Shown piece after piece: positions 24,625-35,559 of a DNA stretch of 64,000 nucleotides. Origin of the DNA: Escarpia spicata (taxonomy: Eukaryota; Annelida; Polychaeta; Sabellida; Siboglinidae); the NCBI GenBank assembly GCA_963995525.1, contig OZ023206.1, positions 9,329,671 to 9,393,670 on the forward strand. The letters run 5' to 3'. The position numbers and the translations under genes were made by a program. The first letter of the stretch is position 1. Each line of letters opens with the position of its first letter. The notes beneath the pieces are model-generated. The model ran no database searches, was not told the origin of the DNA, and was given only the letters and a program-made list of their open reading frames with translations.

Positions 24625-24715
24625 GGTTTGGTGTCAGGATTTGAACCGGTGTCGCCCGATTGTAAAATAAATGACAAGAAACCAACACGTTTACCAACTG
24701 AGCTAGCGGCACCGA
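24625..24715 (-). other. tRNA-like segment, right arm
   Basis: On the minus strand, TAGCTCAGTTGG (24694-24705) and GGTTCAAATCC (24637-24647) match the A- and B-box consensus sequences of internal polymerase III promoters with normal spacing. The acceptor stem does not close and the D stem is broken, so a functional tRNA is unlikely. It is the partner of 24085-24170 in the inverted repeat. Confidence 0.55.
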
Positions 24716-25335
24716 CAGGATTTCACTGACTGATTTAAGTTGTTATGATCAATTGTACAACTCCTCCTTCATACATCGATATTCTAGTGATATTATGAGA
24801 TTATACACGTTACTTTCTGTAGCTGGATACAATGTATGTTTGCTATGAATGTTTATTGGTGTAGATTATCTCCCGTTGGTTGCATTCGATATAATTATTC
24901 TGAAAACGAGCTCAAGCTGGGTGAAACCTAGTCGACTTGTAGGCCCATTCGCTGTTTTGAATAAAATTGGATTCATGTGGAACCGTAAGATAACTGCTTG
25001 TTCCTCTATGATGACTAGTGTGTGTATTAGCTCGGAATATCGCACAATAACTAATTTTGACGCTCGTTTCGAGCCGAAAGCTATCCTTGTAAACATGCTC
25101 TGAATGCGTGGAAAGGGTCGGCCTGATGCGAGTATGGGTCATATGTGACGTCATATCTTGGCATCCCGAAAAGTGCGCCAAAAATATGCATATTCGAAAA
25201 TGTCCGGCTGCACAGCATAAAATGTGGAATTTCTAATTCAATGAATTTGTTTGTTTTGTTTGGCTTGGTGAACATGGAAATATATAGCAGGATGTAATAT
25301 AATATGAATTCAAGCAACAGATGTTTTTATTCCAT

Positions 25336-25995
25336 TTAATAAGGGTAAAGTGACTGCACTTACCTTACTACCCGGTAGATCTCTCTGCCGCTTTCAACAC
25401 GATTGATCACAACGTTCTCATTGAATGCTTATTAAAGTGATACGGCATATCTGGCACAGCTCTAAGCTGGTTTTCCTCACATCTAACTGATAGATACCAA
25501 ACTAGAAAGATTGGAAACTGCTTTTCGGCTGCACTGCCAGCTTTATTTGGTGTTCCCCAGGGTTCTGTTCTTGGGCCTTTGCTTTTTATTCTTTACGCTA
25601 TGCCATGCCATGCCACTAAGCTCTGTTATACAAAGACATAACTTGAATCATCATCTTTATGCTGATGATACCGAGATCTACATTTCATTGGCTACCCCGG
25701 ACACAAATCGCTCCTTTAACCAACTTAGTGATTGCCTTCAAGATATCTTCCACTGGATGACTGACAGCAAGTTGAAATGAAATGCAAATAAAACTGAATT
25801 GATAATTATTGGTACTCCAATGCAGCATAGTAAACTTGATGGTTTTTTCCCTACACATATTTTGAATCAGTATATCACGCCAGCAACCTCGGTGCGAAAT
25901 CTAGGACTGATCTTTGATAGTAACTTCAATTTCTGACAACACATGCCGTTTTTTTATTATATTCGTGATCTTCGCTGTATTCGCCGGTTACACAC
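25336..25995 (+). pseudogene. Decayed LINE reverse transcriptase, catalytic part
   Basis: Continuation of the 21610-22223 LINE. The fragments, spread over several frames, include DLSAAF-like text, SWFSSHLTDRYQ, FGVPQGSVLGPLLF (the conserved RT motif before the catalytic loop), LYADDTEIYISL (the catalytic YADD box) and NLGLIFDSNFNF. Many stops and small shifts make it non-functional. The homology ends near 25995, where another insertion begins; the 3' end of the same kind of element resumes near 29985. Confidence 0.85.
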
Positions 25996-26099
25996 CCATG
26001 ATTACGACTACACTGCCTTGGGAAAAGTCTATTATTATTACACACTTTGAAAAAAAATTATTACGATTACAGTTCTCCAATTACAATTAAATTTTTTGG

Positions 26100-26625
26100 C
26101 CAGGCATATCAACTCTTCTGACAAACTGTGCAGTTGACCAACTGTAGGCACTTCACAACTGTATTTCAAAGGGTAGGCTGCAGGCATGACTGAATACAAC
26201 CAAAAGAGTTAATCCTTTAGAAGGAATTGAATGATTCTGTGCAAACACTAGCAGTGAGGAACCAATAAAAGTAAATTGCAATTAGCCATGATCCAGGTAT
26301 GACCAGGCCAGATCTGAACCAGGCATATGAAGACTATTCTGACAAACTGTGAATAAAACCAAAGGATTTAATCCTTCAGAAGGATCTGTGCAAACACCAG
26401 CAGTGACTGGCCAGTGAGCAGTGAGATAACAATAAAAGTAAATTGCAATTAGCCATGATCCAGGTATGACCAGGCCAGATCTGAACCAGGCATATGAAGA
26501 CTATTCTGACAAACTGTGAATAAAACCAAAGGATTTAATCCTTCAGAAGGATCTGTGCAAACACCAGCAGTGACTGGCCAGTGAGCAGTGAGATAACAAT
26601 AAAAGTAAATTGCAATTAGCCATGG
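26100..26625. repeat. 167-bp tandem repeat, about 2.5 copies plus a diverged one
   Basis: AATAAAAGTAAATTGCAATT recurs at 26264, 26431 and 26598, exactly 167 bp apart, with the text between (AGGCATATGAAGACTATTCT, GGATTTAATCCTTCAGAAGG) repeated. The upstream copy at 26100-26260 is more diverged. Confidence 0.9.
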
Positions 26626-27602
26626 CCCATGTGCTGGGATTACTGACCAGTGCACCAGAGTTTCTGTGATTATTGACTTACAAATGGTTTGTATTCATGA
26701 ATGGTTGTATGCATGCATGCATGCATATACATATATATATATATCAGCGATAGAAATAAGCCAGAATATTTACTTGTCCGCCGGACAAGTAAGTTTTGAA
26801 ATCTACTTGTCCGCCAAAATTTTAACTTGTCCGAGTGGTTGTCAAGGGGAATCGAAGCATCGGAAAAAACGTAAAAAGTTTGTCTTATTTTTATGACAAC
26901 AACACAATGTTCCTGCTGTTTCGTTGCATGTACATCTGAGTGACTTTTGATTAACGACACAATTTTATTTAATCTGCAAATTTTGAAATTGCTAAATTAT
27001 ATTTGCAACTATTTTCCAGTCCATTATTGTTCATCACGAATATTAAAAGTAGACACGTTACATGATGTATCCAATATTTTAGTGATGCTGATATGAACGC
27101 TTTTATTAATAACAAATAATTATTACGATAATAGGAATTAGACAATTGTTTTCCTTGTTATTTTCGTTTTATAATGTTGCAAAAACTGTTTATGTTTAAT
27201 ATGGTATATATATATATATATATATATACATATATATGTATATATAAATAACATACAGTAAACCTAGCCTAAGTCGGATTCCATCGGACCGAGTGATTTA
27301 ATCCGAGTTACGCGAAAATCTGACTTAGCCGAAGATGACATATCCCAGCGCCAAAGGCAACCCTCTAAAAGCCCTTAGGTAACTGTGAATAACGCTTGAA
27401 GGTGACTGGAAACTGCGGTAATTCTACATATGTTGATGTCCACAAGCAACATACAACATTATGCAGTATTAGAACAGTTTTGTGCTTCATTTTGGCACGA
27501 AGGTTGTAGCTTAATAATTATTACTGATTGTAAATGTCAGTCATCTTGCGCTGCGTAAATCTTTGTGGCGACTATCTCATGATAATGGCCTCTACTTGTC
27601 GG

Positions 27603-28380
27603 TCAACTCTTCAGTTTCACCAGCTTCATCATCAAGAGTGTCTTAATTAGCATCCACAATGCAGCATGTGTGCCACTGAGTTTTGTTATCTTATCTTCAG
27701 ACACCGAGACTTCGTCACCCTCATCATCGCTCAGTAAACCAACCTTCTGCATCGGAGTGTTGTACGGTTTCAATGATCTGCTCGTTATTTGGAGTAGCCA
27801 ACGTGTCTGCTGTCTCGTCCACACCAACACAGTCGTCCATCGTGCAAACAACATCTCCATACATCTCTTGGAGCTTATTCCGACTTTTCTGCTGTCTCGT
27901 CCACACCAACACAGTCGTCCATCGTGCAAACAACATCTCCATACATCTCTTGGAGCTTATTCCGTACGTTTCTGCTGTCTCGTCCACACCAACACAGTCG
28001 TCCATCGTGCAAACAACATCTCCATACATCTCTTGGAGCTTATTCCGTACGTTTCTGCTGTCTCGTCCACACCAACACAGTCGTCCATCGGGCAAACAAC
28101 ATCTCCATACATCTCTTGGAGCTTATTCCGTACGTGTCTGAATGAAGGAGCTGCTTCATTTTCATCTTCGTCTTGACGCTCAACAATTTAGACGAATCCC
28201 GTTTTTGTAGGAGTTTAGAAGTGTATCCGGTTTCAGTTTGTTCCATGCTGGTTTCAGAGCAATGACAACGCCCAACATAGTTCAATTTCTTGAGAAAATG
28301 GTGCGATTCCTTCTGATGCCTCTAGTCTAGGATGTACCGGTAATGGAACGTCATGGTCTTGGTTATACCAGCATCCATTG
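27603..28380 (-). pseudogene. C-terminal remnant of a Tigger-type transposase
   Basis: Minus-strand fragments in more than one frame. Near 28360-28300 a stretch with PMDAG resembles the PMDQG segment that follows the last catalytic region of pogo/Tigger DDE transposases. It is followed by KRDSSKLLSVK, then NKLQEMYGDVVC and DDCVGVDETA, and finally NNEQIIETVQHSD, DDEGDEVSV. The catalytic acidic residues are missing or unreadable. The segment is interrupted by four copies of an 83-bp repeat, which shifts frame at every copy. Confidence 0.6.
27807..28137. repeat. 83-bp tandem repeat, four copies, inside transposase remnant
   Basis: CTGCTGTCTCGTCCACACCA starts at 27807, 27889, 27972 and 28055, spacing 82, 83 and 83 bp. 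The unit consists of transposase-coding sequence (minus-strand NKLQEMYGDVVC...DDCVGVDETAE), so a coding segment was itself amplified after or during decay. Confidence 0.95.
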
Positions 28381-29984
28381 GTTTGGTGATGTTAGTTGTA
28401 TTAGATGAGTGAAGACGTGACTCCTACGTACGTTGATGTGGCTCCTGGATTATTGTTTTAGAATAGCCGTTTCACTTTTTAGTTCATCTGGTACAGATAC
28501 TCCAAACAACCAAGTGATTTTGTTGAATACTGCGATCCGACTTAGGCGAGGAAAAACACATTATCTCGGATCAAATGGACCGACTCAGTTATTCCGAGTT
28601 AGGCGAAGATCCGACTTAGACGAAGATTTCTATGGGAAATACATTACAAATCAGTTGAGCGAAGATCCGACTTTGGCGAATCCGACTTAGATGAGGTTTA
28701 CTATATAACACTGCTGTAGCATTATTGCATCAGTTTGTCATTGAAGACGCCACTCAGCCAGGAACACGACCAATGCAAAGCCAGGAGATGTCAACAAATC
28801 ATAATAAACTATATATACCTAATATGAGAATATTTTTTTCAACCTCTATGAACTTCAATATTAACATAGTTCTGTATTTTACAAACGAAGATAATATTCA
28901 ATTGATCATCAGCAAAGAAACGCATAATTTTCCTATATGTTACATTACCATTTCAATGATGATAAAACAGTTTTAACGGTGCCCGAATTACAATTACCAG
29001 GCGGAATATAATTTATAGATTTAGTTACGTCGTAACGTTGCTGCCGCGCCGTAGATGGCGGAAGCCGACATGTCAACGGTGGTTGGCGCACCGTCCCCGG
29101 CTGCGCGTCTGGCATAATTCGGTTTCAAAAACTCTCAATTTATGGTTAATATAAATGTTGCATAACATAGATACAACAACATTTATGAAATGTCATTAAT
29201 ATTCCGTTTATCAACCAGCACTATAGATTTACTGGAGAGCCAGTTACAAGTTTTGAAAATTGTCACCGATCTGGATCGGCTAGCCTAACGTCGATAGTTC
29301 GATGACTTGGTCTTGGAAGACTGCCAAGTCCGCGTGGGTTAGGCGTAATAATGGGTAAAACTTTGTATATACTTATTCAAATAACAGGTAGCGATACAAA
29401 GTCTACTATTTCCAAAGTTCATCAAATATGATCCGTGCATGGAAGCAAGTTGTACGTCAGCCAAACTGAACGATTTACGATTGTGTGAAATACAGCCTCG
29501 ATCAACGATGGCTGATGCAGAGTCTGTCCTATGCGTATGACAGAGCTAGGTTGGTGCGCTCAGCGCAAGACCCTGTTAACGCAGGTACTAAACTCGGTCG
29601 AACACTGACGTACAACACACTGGTGGCGGAACGACAAGATGCCGACACACCAACAAAATCGCAACGCGTGCGATTGCTAGCGAACTTCATTTACGTTTGA
29701 ATTTCCTCAAATAAAAATTTTGCAATGTTGCACGCGTCACTATTTACTGTAAATTTTCACTTGTCCACCGGAAAACCATGGAGAGTCATTTTACTTGTCC
29801 GGGCCAAAAATCACTTGTCCTGGACAAACGGACAAGTGCTATATATATATATATAGTACATACATACTGGAAGCAAAAGTATTATGAAATGTTTAACCAC
29901 CGTTTGAAAAATGTGTAGGTGTAATCAAGTCTGATTATACGATTACAGGACGATTACTTCCTGTACAATATTGTATAATATTTA

Positions 29985-30250
29985 AGATCTGTACCATTAC
30001 ATAGCAGGCACTGTCCAGTAAGCAACCATCTTATTTGCATTCACTGGTTACTCCTATCCAACTTCGATCATCTAGTTCTGACCTGCATTTTGTTCCCAGA
30101 GTCAACACTAACATTGGGACTAGGGCTTGTTCTGTTGCTGCACCAACTCTTTGGAATACACTCCCTCTTAGTGTTAGATCAGTTGAAAATATTACAACAT
30201 TCTGTCGTCATTTAAAAGCTTATCTTTACAACCTTGCTTATCCACCATAG
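29985..30250 (+). pseudogene. LINE reverse-transcriptase C-terminal tail
   Basis: Plus-strand frame reading HSLVTPIQLRSSSSDLHFVP, then RACSVAAPTLWNTLPLSVR and an ending near HLKAYLYNLAYPP followed by a stop. This is the conserved end of CR1/L2/Jockey-type ORF2 proteins. It probably belongs to the same element as 21610-22223 and 25336-25995, separated by the block inserted at 25995-29985; about 100 residues between the pieces are missing. Confidence 0.8.
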
Positions 30251-30639
30251 CTCCCTAGCGCCTTGACCCATCTGTTGACAACTGGAATACTGCTTATGGA
30301 TTTTGAAATTGACCAATGATTTTGTTTTTAAGCGCCTCTGAGCTTGGTTTCCATGAATTTAGGCGCAACAGAAGATATCTTATTGTTATTGTCATTATTA
30401 CAACAGACTTACTTAACAATGACCGCAAACTGCAAACAGCAAATGAACTGTACCACAAATCAAATGAGCTAAAGAATGAATGTGAAGTTTCTGAGGTACC
30501 GAATCGGTTTGTTAAGGCAAACCTACTGTTGAGAGTTGGCACTGGCATGCTTTCATCCTTTACTTCAGTGTCTTCTGTCACTCCCTTTTTTCTCACCGAT
30601 GCTCGTTGTTTCCTTGCCTTCATCCTACCATCTCTGCCT

Positions 30640-32832
30640 ACAACCACCAACCACACGACTTGTACAACATCTCTCTCTACAACCAACCAACCACACAACT
30701 TGTACAACATCTCTGTCTACAACCACCAATGACACAACTTGTACATCTCTGTCTACAACCACCAACCACATGACTTGTACATCTCCCTGTACAACCACCA
30801 AACCACATGACTTGTACATCTCTGTTTACAACCACCAACCACACGACTTGTACATCTCTGTCTTAGTGTCTACAACCACCAACCATGTGACTTGTACATC
30901 TCTGTCTACAACCACCAACCACATGACTTGTACATCTCTGTCTACAACCACCAACCACACAACTTGTACATCTATGTCTACAACCACCAACCACAAGACT
31001 TGTACATCTCTGTCTACAACCACCAACCACACGACTTCTACATCTCTGTCTACAACCACCAACCACAAGACTTCTACATCTCTGTCTACAACCACCAACC
31101 ACATGACTTGTACATCTCTCTCTACAACCACCCAACCACACAACTTGTACATCTCTGTCTACAACCACCAACCACAAGACTTGTACATCTCTGTCTACAA
31201 CCACCAATCTCATGACTTGTACATCTATGTCTACAACCACCCAACCACACGACTTGTACAACATCTCTCCCTACAACCACCCAATCACACAATTTGTACA
31301 ACATCTCTCCCTACAACCACACGACTTGTACATCTCTATCTACAACCATCCAACCAAACGACTTGTACAACACCACTCTCTATAACCACCCAACCACATG
31401 ACTTGTACATCTGTTTACAACCACCCAACCACATGACTTGTACAACATATCTCCCTACAACCACACAACTTGTACAACATATCTGTCTACAACCACCCAA
31501 CCACACGACTTGTACACCATATCTGTCTACAACCACCCAACCATACGACTTGTACAACATCTCTCTATACAACCACATGAATTGTACAACATATCTGTCT
31601 ACAACCACCAACCACACGACTTGTACAACATGTCTCCCTACAACCACATGACTTGTATATCTCTCTCTACAACCACCCAACCACACAAATTGTACAACAG
31701 CTCTCTCTACAACCACCAACCACACGACTTGTACATCTCCATCTCCATCTACAACCACCAACCACACGACTTGTACATCTCCGTCTACAACCACGTACAA
31801 CATCTCTGCCTACAACCACCAACCACATGACTTGTACAACATCTCTGCCTACAACCACCCAACTACACAACTTGTACAACATCTGTGCCTACAACCACCC
31901 AACTACACGACTTGTACAACATCTCTGTCTACAACCAACCAACCAACCAACCAACCAACCAACCAACCAACCAACCAACCAACCAACCAACCAACCAACC
32001 AACCAACCAACCAACCAACCAACCAACCAACCAACCAACCAACCAACCAACCAACCAACCAACCAACCAACCAACCAACCAACCAACCACATGACTTGTA
32101 CAACATCTCTCCCTACAACCACCCAGCCAAACGCCTTGTACAACATATCTCTCTACAACCACCCAATCACATGACTTGTACATCTGTCTACAACCACCTA
32201 AACACATGACTTGTACAACATATCTCCCTACAACCACACAACTTGTACAACATCTCTGTCTACAACCACCCAACCACATGACTTGTACAACATCTCTCCC
32301 TACAACCACTCAACCACACAACTTGTACATCATCTCTCCCTACAACCACTCAACCACACAACTTGTACATCTCTCCCTACAACCACCCAACCACACAACT
32401 TGTACAACATCTCTCCCTACAACCACTCAACCACACAACTTGTACATCTCTCCCTACAACCACACGACTTGTACAACATCTCTCCCTACAACCACACAAC
32501 TTGTACATCTCTCCCTACAACCACCCAACCACACGACTTGTACAACATCACTCCCTACAACCACCCAACCACACAAGTTGTACAACATCTCTCCCTACAA
32601 CCACCCAACCACACGACTTGTACAACATCTCTCCCTACAACCGCTCAACTTGTACAACATCTCTCCCTACAACCACCCAATCACACGACTTGTACAACAT
32701 CTCTCCCCACAACCACCCAACCACACAACTTGTACAACATCACTCCATACAACCACACGACTTGTACAACATCACTCCCTATAACCACCCAACCACACGA
32801 CATGTACAAGTACAACATCACTCCCTACAACC
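30640..32832. repeat. 36-40-bp CA-rich satellite array
   Basis: Tandem copies of a unit built from ACTTGTACAACATCTCTCCC, TACAACCACCCAACCACA. The left half mostly has a 36-bp form lacking the extra ACA and one C; the right half mostly has a 40-bp form. A perfect tetranucleotide tract lies in the middle. The many open frames on both strands are repeat artefacts. Confidence 0.95.
31930..32090. repeat. (CCAA)n tetranucleotide tract, about 39 copies
   Basis: An uninterrupted run of CCAA lies between ATCTCTGTCTACAA and CCACATGACTTG. It looks like slippage expansion of the CCAACCAA sequence already present in the surrounding 36-40-bp unit. Confidence 0.97.
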
Positions 32833-32956
32833 ACTTTAATAATGTGCCCTTTGGGCACATCAGAGATAGAACTGTGCCTTTTCGAAATTTGATGTGCCCC
32901 AAATTAGTTGATTAAATTTTTATTAATTAATTTTGCATGATAGTATGATCGTTTAA

Positions 32957-33482
32957 AGGAAATAAAAATAAGGCATTAGCTAAAATCTTTTTTCCATGTG
33001 TACACAAAGTTTAACATTGTTTGTAACATTTGACAACATTAAACAAATACAGAAAAATACATTTGTAGCATAAATTTGATTCTAAGCCCATCTGTGAAGC
33101 GATTCCCGTGGAAAATAAAATTTTAATGAGCTAGGCGATCACGTGGCAGCGTGACGTCCATGGTGACTAGTGTTTGTATTACGTCGGAATATTGCACAAT
33201 AACTCATTCTGACGCTCGTTTCGACCCAAAAGCTATACTTGTATACATGCTCTGAATGCATGGAAAGGGCCGGCCTGATGCGAGTTTGAGTCATAAGTGA
33301 CGTCACATCTCGGCATCCCGAAAAGCGCGCCAAAAATATGCATATTCGAAAATGTCCGGATGCACAGCATAAAATGTGGAATTTCTAATTCATTGATTTT
33401 TTTTTTTTGGCTTGGTGGACGTGGAAATAGATAGCAGGATGTAATATAACATGAATTCAAGCAATAAATGTTTTTATTCCCT
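32957..33482. mobile_element. 526-bp TTAA-flanked non-autonomous element (MITE-like)
   Basis: Flanked by TTAA at 32953-32956 and 33483-33486, with ends AGGAAATAAAAATAAGGC and (reverse-complemented right end) AGGGAATAAAAACATT. Its left 150 bp match 22224-22375 and its right 350 bp match about 24970-25335 of the 3.1-kb element, so it is an internally deleted relative. It has no coding capacity. Confidence 0.75.
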
Positions 33483-33486
33483 TTAA

Positions 33487-34730
33487 ATAACCTGGTAAAT
33501 GTCAACATTGCATTTCGTTAATATTAGGCATGTAATTATGTTATTATTTAACTTGTTTTAATTCTATTCAGGATTGTCTACGCAACATATTTCTGGGTAC
33601 AAAATATATAACCATCAATATCATAGTGCTCAGAAATGTTGCTTTTTTCAAAATGTGTAACGGTACAAAACTAGATACATTCTGGGCAGGTGTGCCCCAT
33701 TTTTCGTGGACTGGTCATGCTACTATGGTCTACTGCTCCAAGGATGGGGAGATTCGAACTGAGAAATACAATGCAGCAGTTTGTGACATTGAGTGACAAC
33801 GATTCACATACGAGAGAGCACCAACTAAAAATATTCAAAGAACCATGTTGATTAAACATTAAAAAACTAATTGATACACCAATGAACAGATGTATGGAAT
33901 AGCCTCACTCAGTTTGTCGTTGAGATTGCACCAGTGCAGTCTTTTGAGAGGAAATTAGATTATAAGTTGCGGGAAAATAACCCAATTAAATTATACTATA
34001 CAGTAAGACTATTACATGTAAGACTAGAACATAGCATTGTCTTTTTTCCAAAGGTGATGACCCTGGGTGACCGAGGCATTTGTAACGAATGTACTATTTG
34101 TGAGCATTGGTGATGGTGGCATGATAAACATGCTTTTTTAAATATAATTTTTTTTTTGATAATATACTCCAATTGTAATATTTAGCATACATGAATTTTA
34201 AAACGTGCATATAGTGTACATGTATGAATGGATATTATTTTGTATAGACATGAATGGATTGCACTTTCTTTGGCAAGAGTTGAAAGTTGACGATGGGCGA
34301 TAATATGGTGCCAGCGGCAATAAACTCTGTTCATGGTGCTTGACTAAAGCTTATAAACAATGTCAACGACTGGCAAAGGGGTAGGCACGGCATAAGGGTA
34401 TTGATTAGACACTGTCCAGTTATCACTGTAAGATATGATTTAAATAACTCCATTCAGACCATTGTTCTGTTTGTTGTCCGCGCAGCCGTTATTTTGTGTT
34501 CAGGCACAGACGGGAACAAACCGGAACACTATTTGGGCCTATGACGCAATATTTTTGTAGTGTAATTATGCCTTAGATGAAGTGGAATGATTTAATTATT
34601 GCATCAATGTGTCAAATTTAGGCAAAACTATAGTTAATAACTCAGACACGTTTTTGCGTCTTTTGGGCACATGTGGTAAATAGTATGCAGCATTCCAGTG
34701 TATGTGTCATTGACGTGTTTCCGCGCTCCA
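33487..34730. other. No gene seen (interior of the candidate element)
   Basis: AT-rich sequence with only short open frames. Nothing beyond the element boundaries is recognised. Confidence 0.4.
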
Positions 34731-35402
34731 AGGGAATCCATGTCGTTTCGAAAAGGCACATAGTTCTATCTCTGATGTGCTCAAAGGGCACAACAGAACA
34801 GAAGTGGATTTATTTATCCAAACTGTACAAGCATTCAATAATATATTTTTTTTATAAAGTTACGGTGTACAAGTGTGTGAAAGTCTTTACCGCAGGAGCC
34901 ACCAGTCTTGATATTTTAGTTCAGTTTCTGTTGAAAGAAAATAATATATATGTTATACAAAACTTCAACGTTAAAATGTAGAAATATCCGTCGTCACAAA
35001 AAAAATGGATTGATGTGTTTGAGTATGCAGCTGGGGTGTATGTTCATAGTGTGAAGTGAGTAGGTGAACACTTATTGTATAGTGTTTCACTGTGTTTGGG
35101 CGTAGATGACATCACTGCAGTTGATTGCGTGTATATGTGCAGACATAATAATTAATGTTTGTGCACGTTTTTGTAATTTTGAATGATGTGATACTTTGCA
35201 TAATTTACAAAACCTTGTGAACTGTGTGTAAGACAATGTTTTGTACCGTAAATGTGTATTTTTTTTGGTTGCATGTATTGCGACCATGAATTGTGGTGTT
35301 AGTTGCTATCTGCCAATGTTGTAGATATGCATAAATTTATAATAAAACATGCATGTCTTTTTCCAGATCGATCCCTGAATTGGTAACCAAGTTTTCCTTT
35401 AG

Positions 35403-35558
35403 AAACCTGAAGGCCATTGGAGAAGAGGTCGAACGAGCATAACACCAAGACAACCATTCATCTACAAGAGGGACATCGATCTTGGTGCCAGTGGGACTTG
35501 GCTTGCTGTCACGTCACACAGAATACAGGGGAAACAACTCATCGTGTCACTGTGTTAA
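35403..35558 (+). CDS. Candidate terminal coding exon, unrecognised
   Basis: A strong acceptor (GTTTTCCTTTAG, ending at 35402) is followed by 51 codons and a TAA at 35556-35558. The reading begins KPEGHWRRGRTSITPRQ and continues PFIYKRDIDLGASGTW, which looks protein-like rather than random. A second acceptor 36 bp upstream (TGCATGTCTTTTTCCAG) would give a different, shorter frame (SIPELVTKFSFRNLK...). An AATAAA at about 35741 could serve polyadenylation. No upstream exon was found and I do not recognise the protein, so it may be host or transposon derived. Confidence 0.3.
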   Translation, partial: KPEGHWRRGRTSITPRQPFIYKRDIDLGASGTWLAVTSHRIQGKQLIVSLC

Positions 35559-35559
35559 G

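Larger units (their letters stand above)
23761..25166. repeat. Large inverted repeat (foldback), arms over 550 bp
   Basis: The segment 23761 to about 24360 matches the reverse complement of about 24440-25166 over most of its length. Shared stretches include TGACGTCACATATGACCCA, TGTTTACAAGGATAGCTTT, ATCGATGTATGAAGGAGGAG and ATTATTTATTCGCCACAAAA. The right arm contains about 120 bp (24860-24985) missing from the left. The centre near 24360-24440 is AT-rich. Transcripts would form a very long hairpin. Each arm holds a tRNA-like segment. Confidence 0.9.
22224..25335. mobile_element. TTAA-flanked DNA transposon, 3.1 kb, inserted in the LINE
   Basis: The element is bounded by TTAA at 22220-22223 and 25336-25339 and has short imperfect terminal inverted repeats (left AGGAAATAAAAC, right end reverse-complemented ATGGAATAAAAA). 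The LINE frame on the two sides joins when one TTAA is removed, giving a readable pre-insertion site. Its two ends (22224-22375 and about 24970-25335) also form the 526-bp copy at 32957-33482. TTAA targets are typical of piggyBac-type elements, but no transposase is visible, so it is non-autonomous. The interior carries a large inverted repeat (23761-25166). It also has an 83-codon minus-strand frame at 22719-22970 preceded by an acceptor-like ACACTTTTAG, possibly captured host sequence; I do not recognise it. Confidence 0.7.
27256..28703 (-). mobile_element. pogo/Tigger-like DNA transposon, 1.45 kb, internally deleted
   Basis: Terminal inverted repeats begin CAGTAAACCTAGCCTAAGTC on the left. 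The right end, read in reverse complement, begins TAGTAAACCTCATCTAAGTC. Further subterminal copies of CCGACTTAG(G/A)CGA occur on the right. The flanks are TA on both sides, the target duplication expected of the Tc1/mariner/pogo group. The interior carries the tail of a transposase on the minus strand. The element is too short for a full-length transposase and is non-autonomous. Confidence 0.8.
26747..29850. mobile_element. Candidate DNA element with ACTTGTCC palindromic ends
   Basis: Both ends carry several palindromic ACTTGTCCG/CGGACAAGT motifs (26783-26835 and 29757-29838) and both abut TA dinucleotide runs. The left end begins CAGCGATAGAAATAAGCC. The right end does not match it exactly and may be truncated. 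The Tigger-like element at 27256-28703 lies inside. A CpG-rich patch at 29035-29120 and unrecognised sequence fill the rest. Family not determined. Confidence 0.4.
32839..34795. mobile_element. Candidate DNA transposon with ~50-bp terminal inverted repeats
   Basis: The left end reads TGTGCCCTTTGGGCACATCA, then GAGATAGAACTGTGCCTTTT. The same text in reverse complement lies at about 34735-34795 (TGTGCTCAAAGGGCACA at its outer edge). This defines a roughly 1.95-kb element without a recognisable transposase. No target duplication is evident. It contains the younger 526-bp TTAA element. Confidence 0.45.

Noticed and set aside
24085..24715. Two functional tRNA genes
   Set aside because: A and B boxes are present, but the acceptor and D stems do not pair; they are best called tRNA-like relics in a transposon.
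30536..32915. Frames of up to 371 codons in the 36-40-bp array
   Set aside because: The frames arise from a stop-poor CA-rich repeat on both strands and have no non-repeat coding content.
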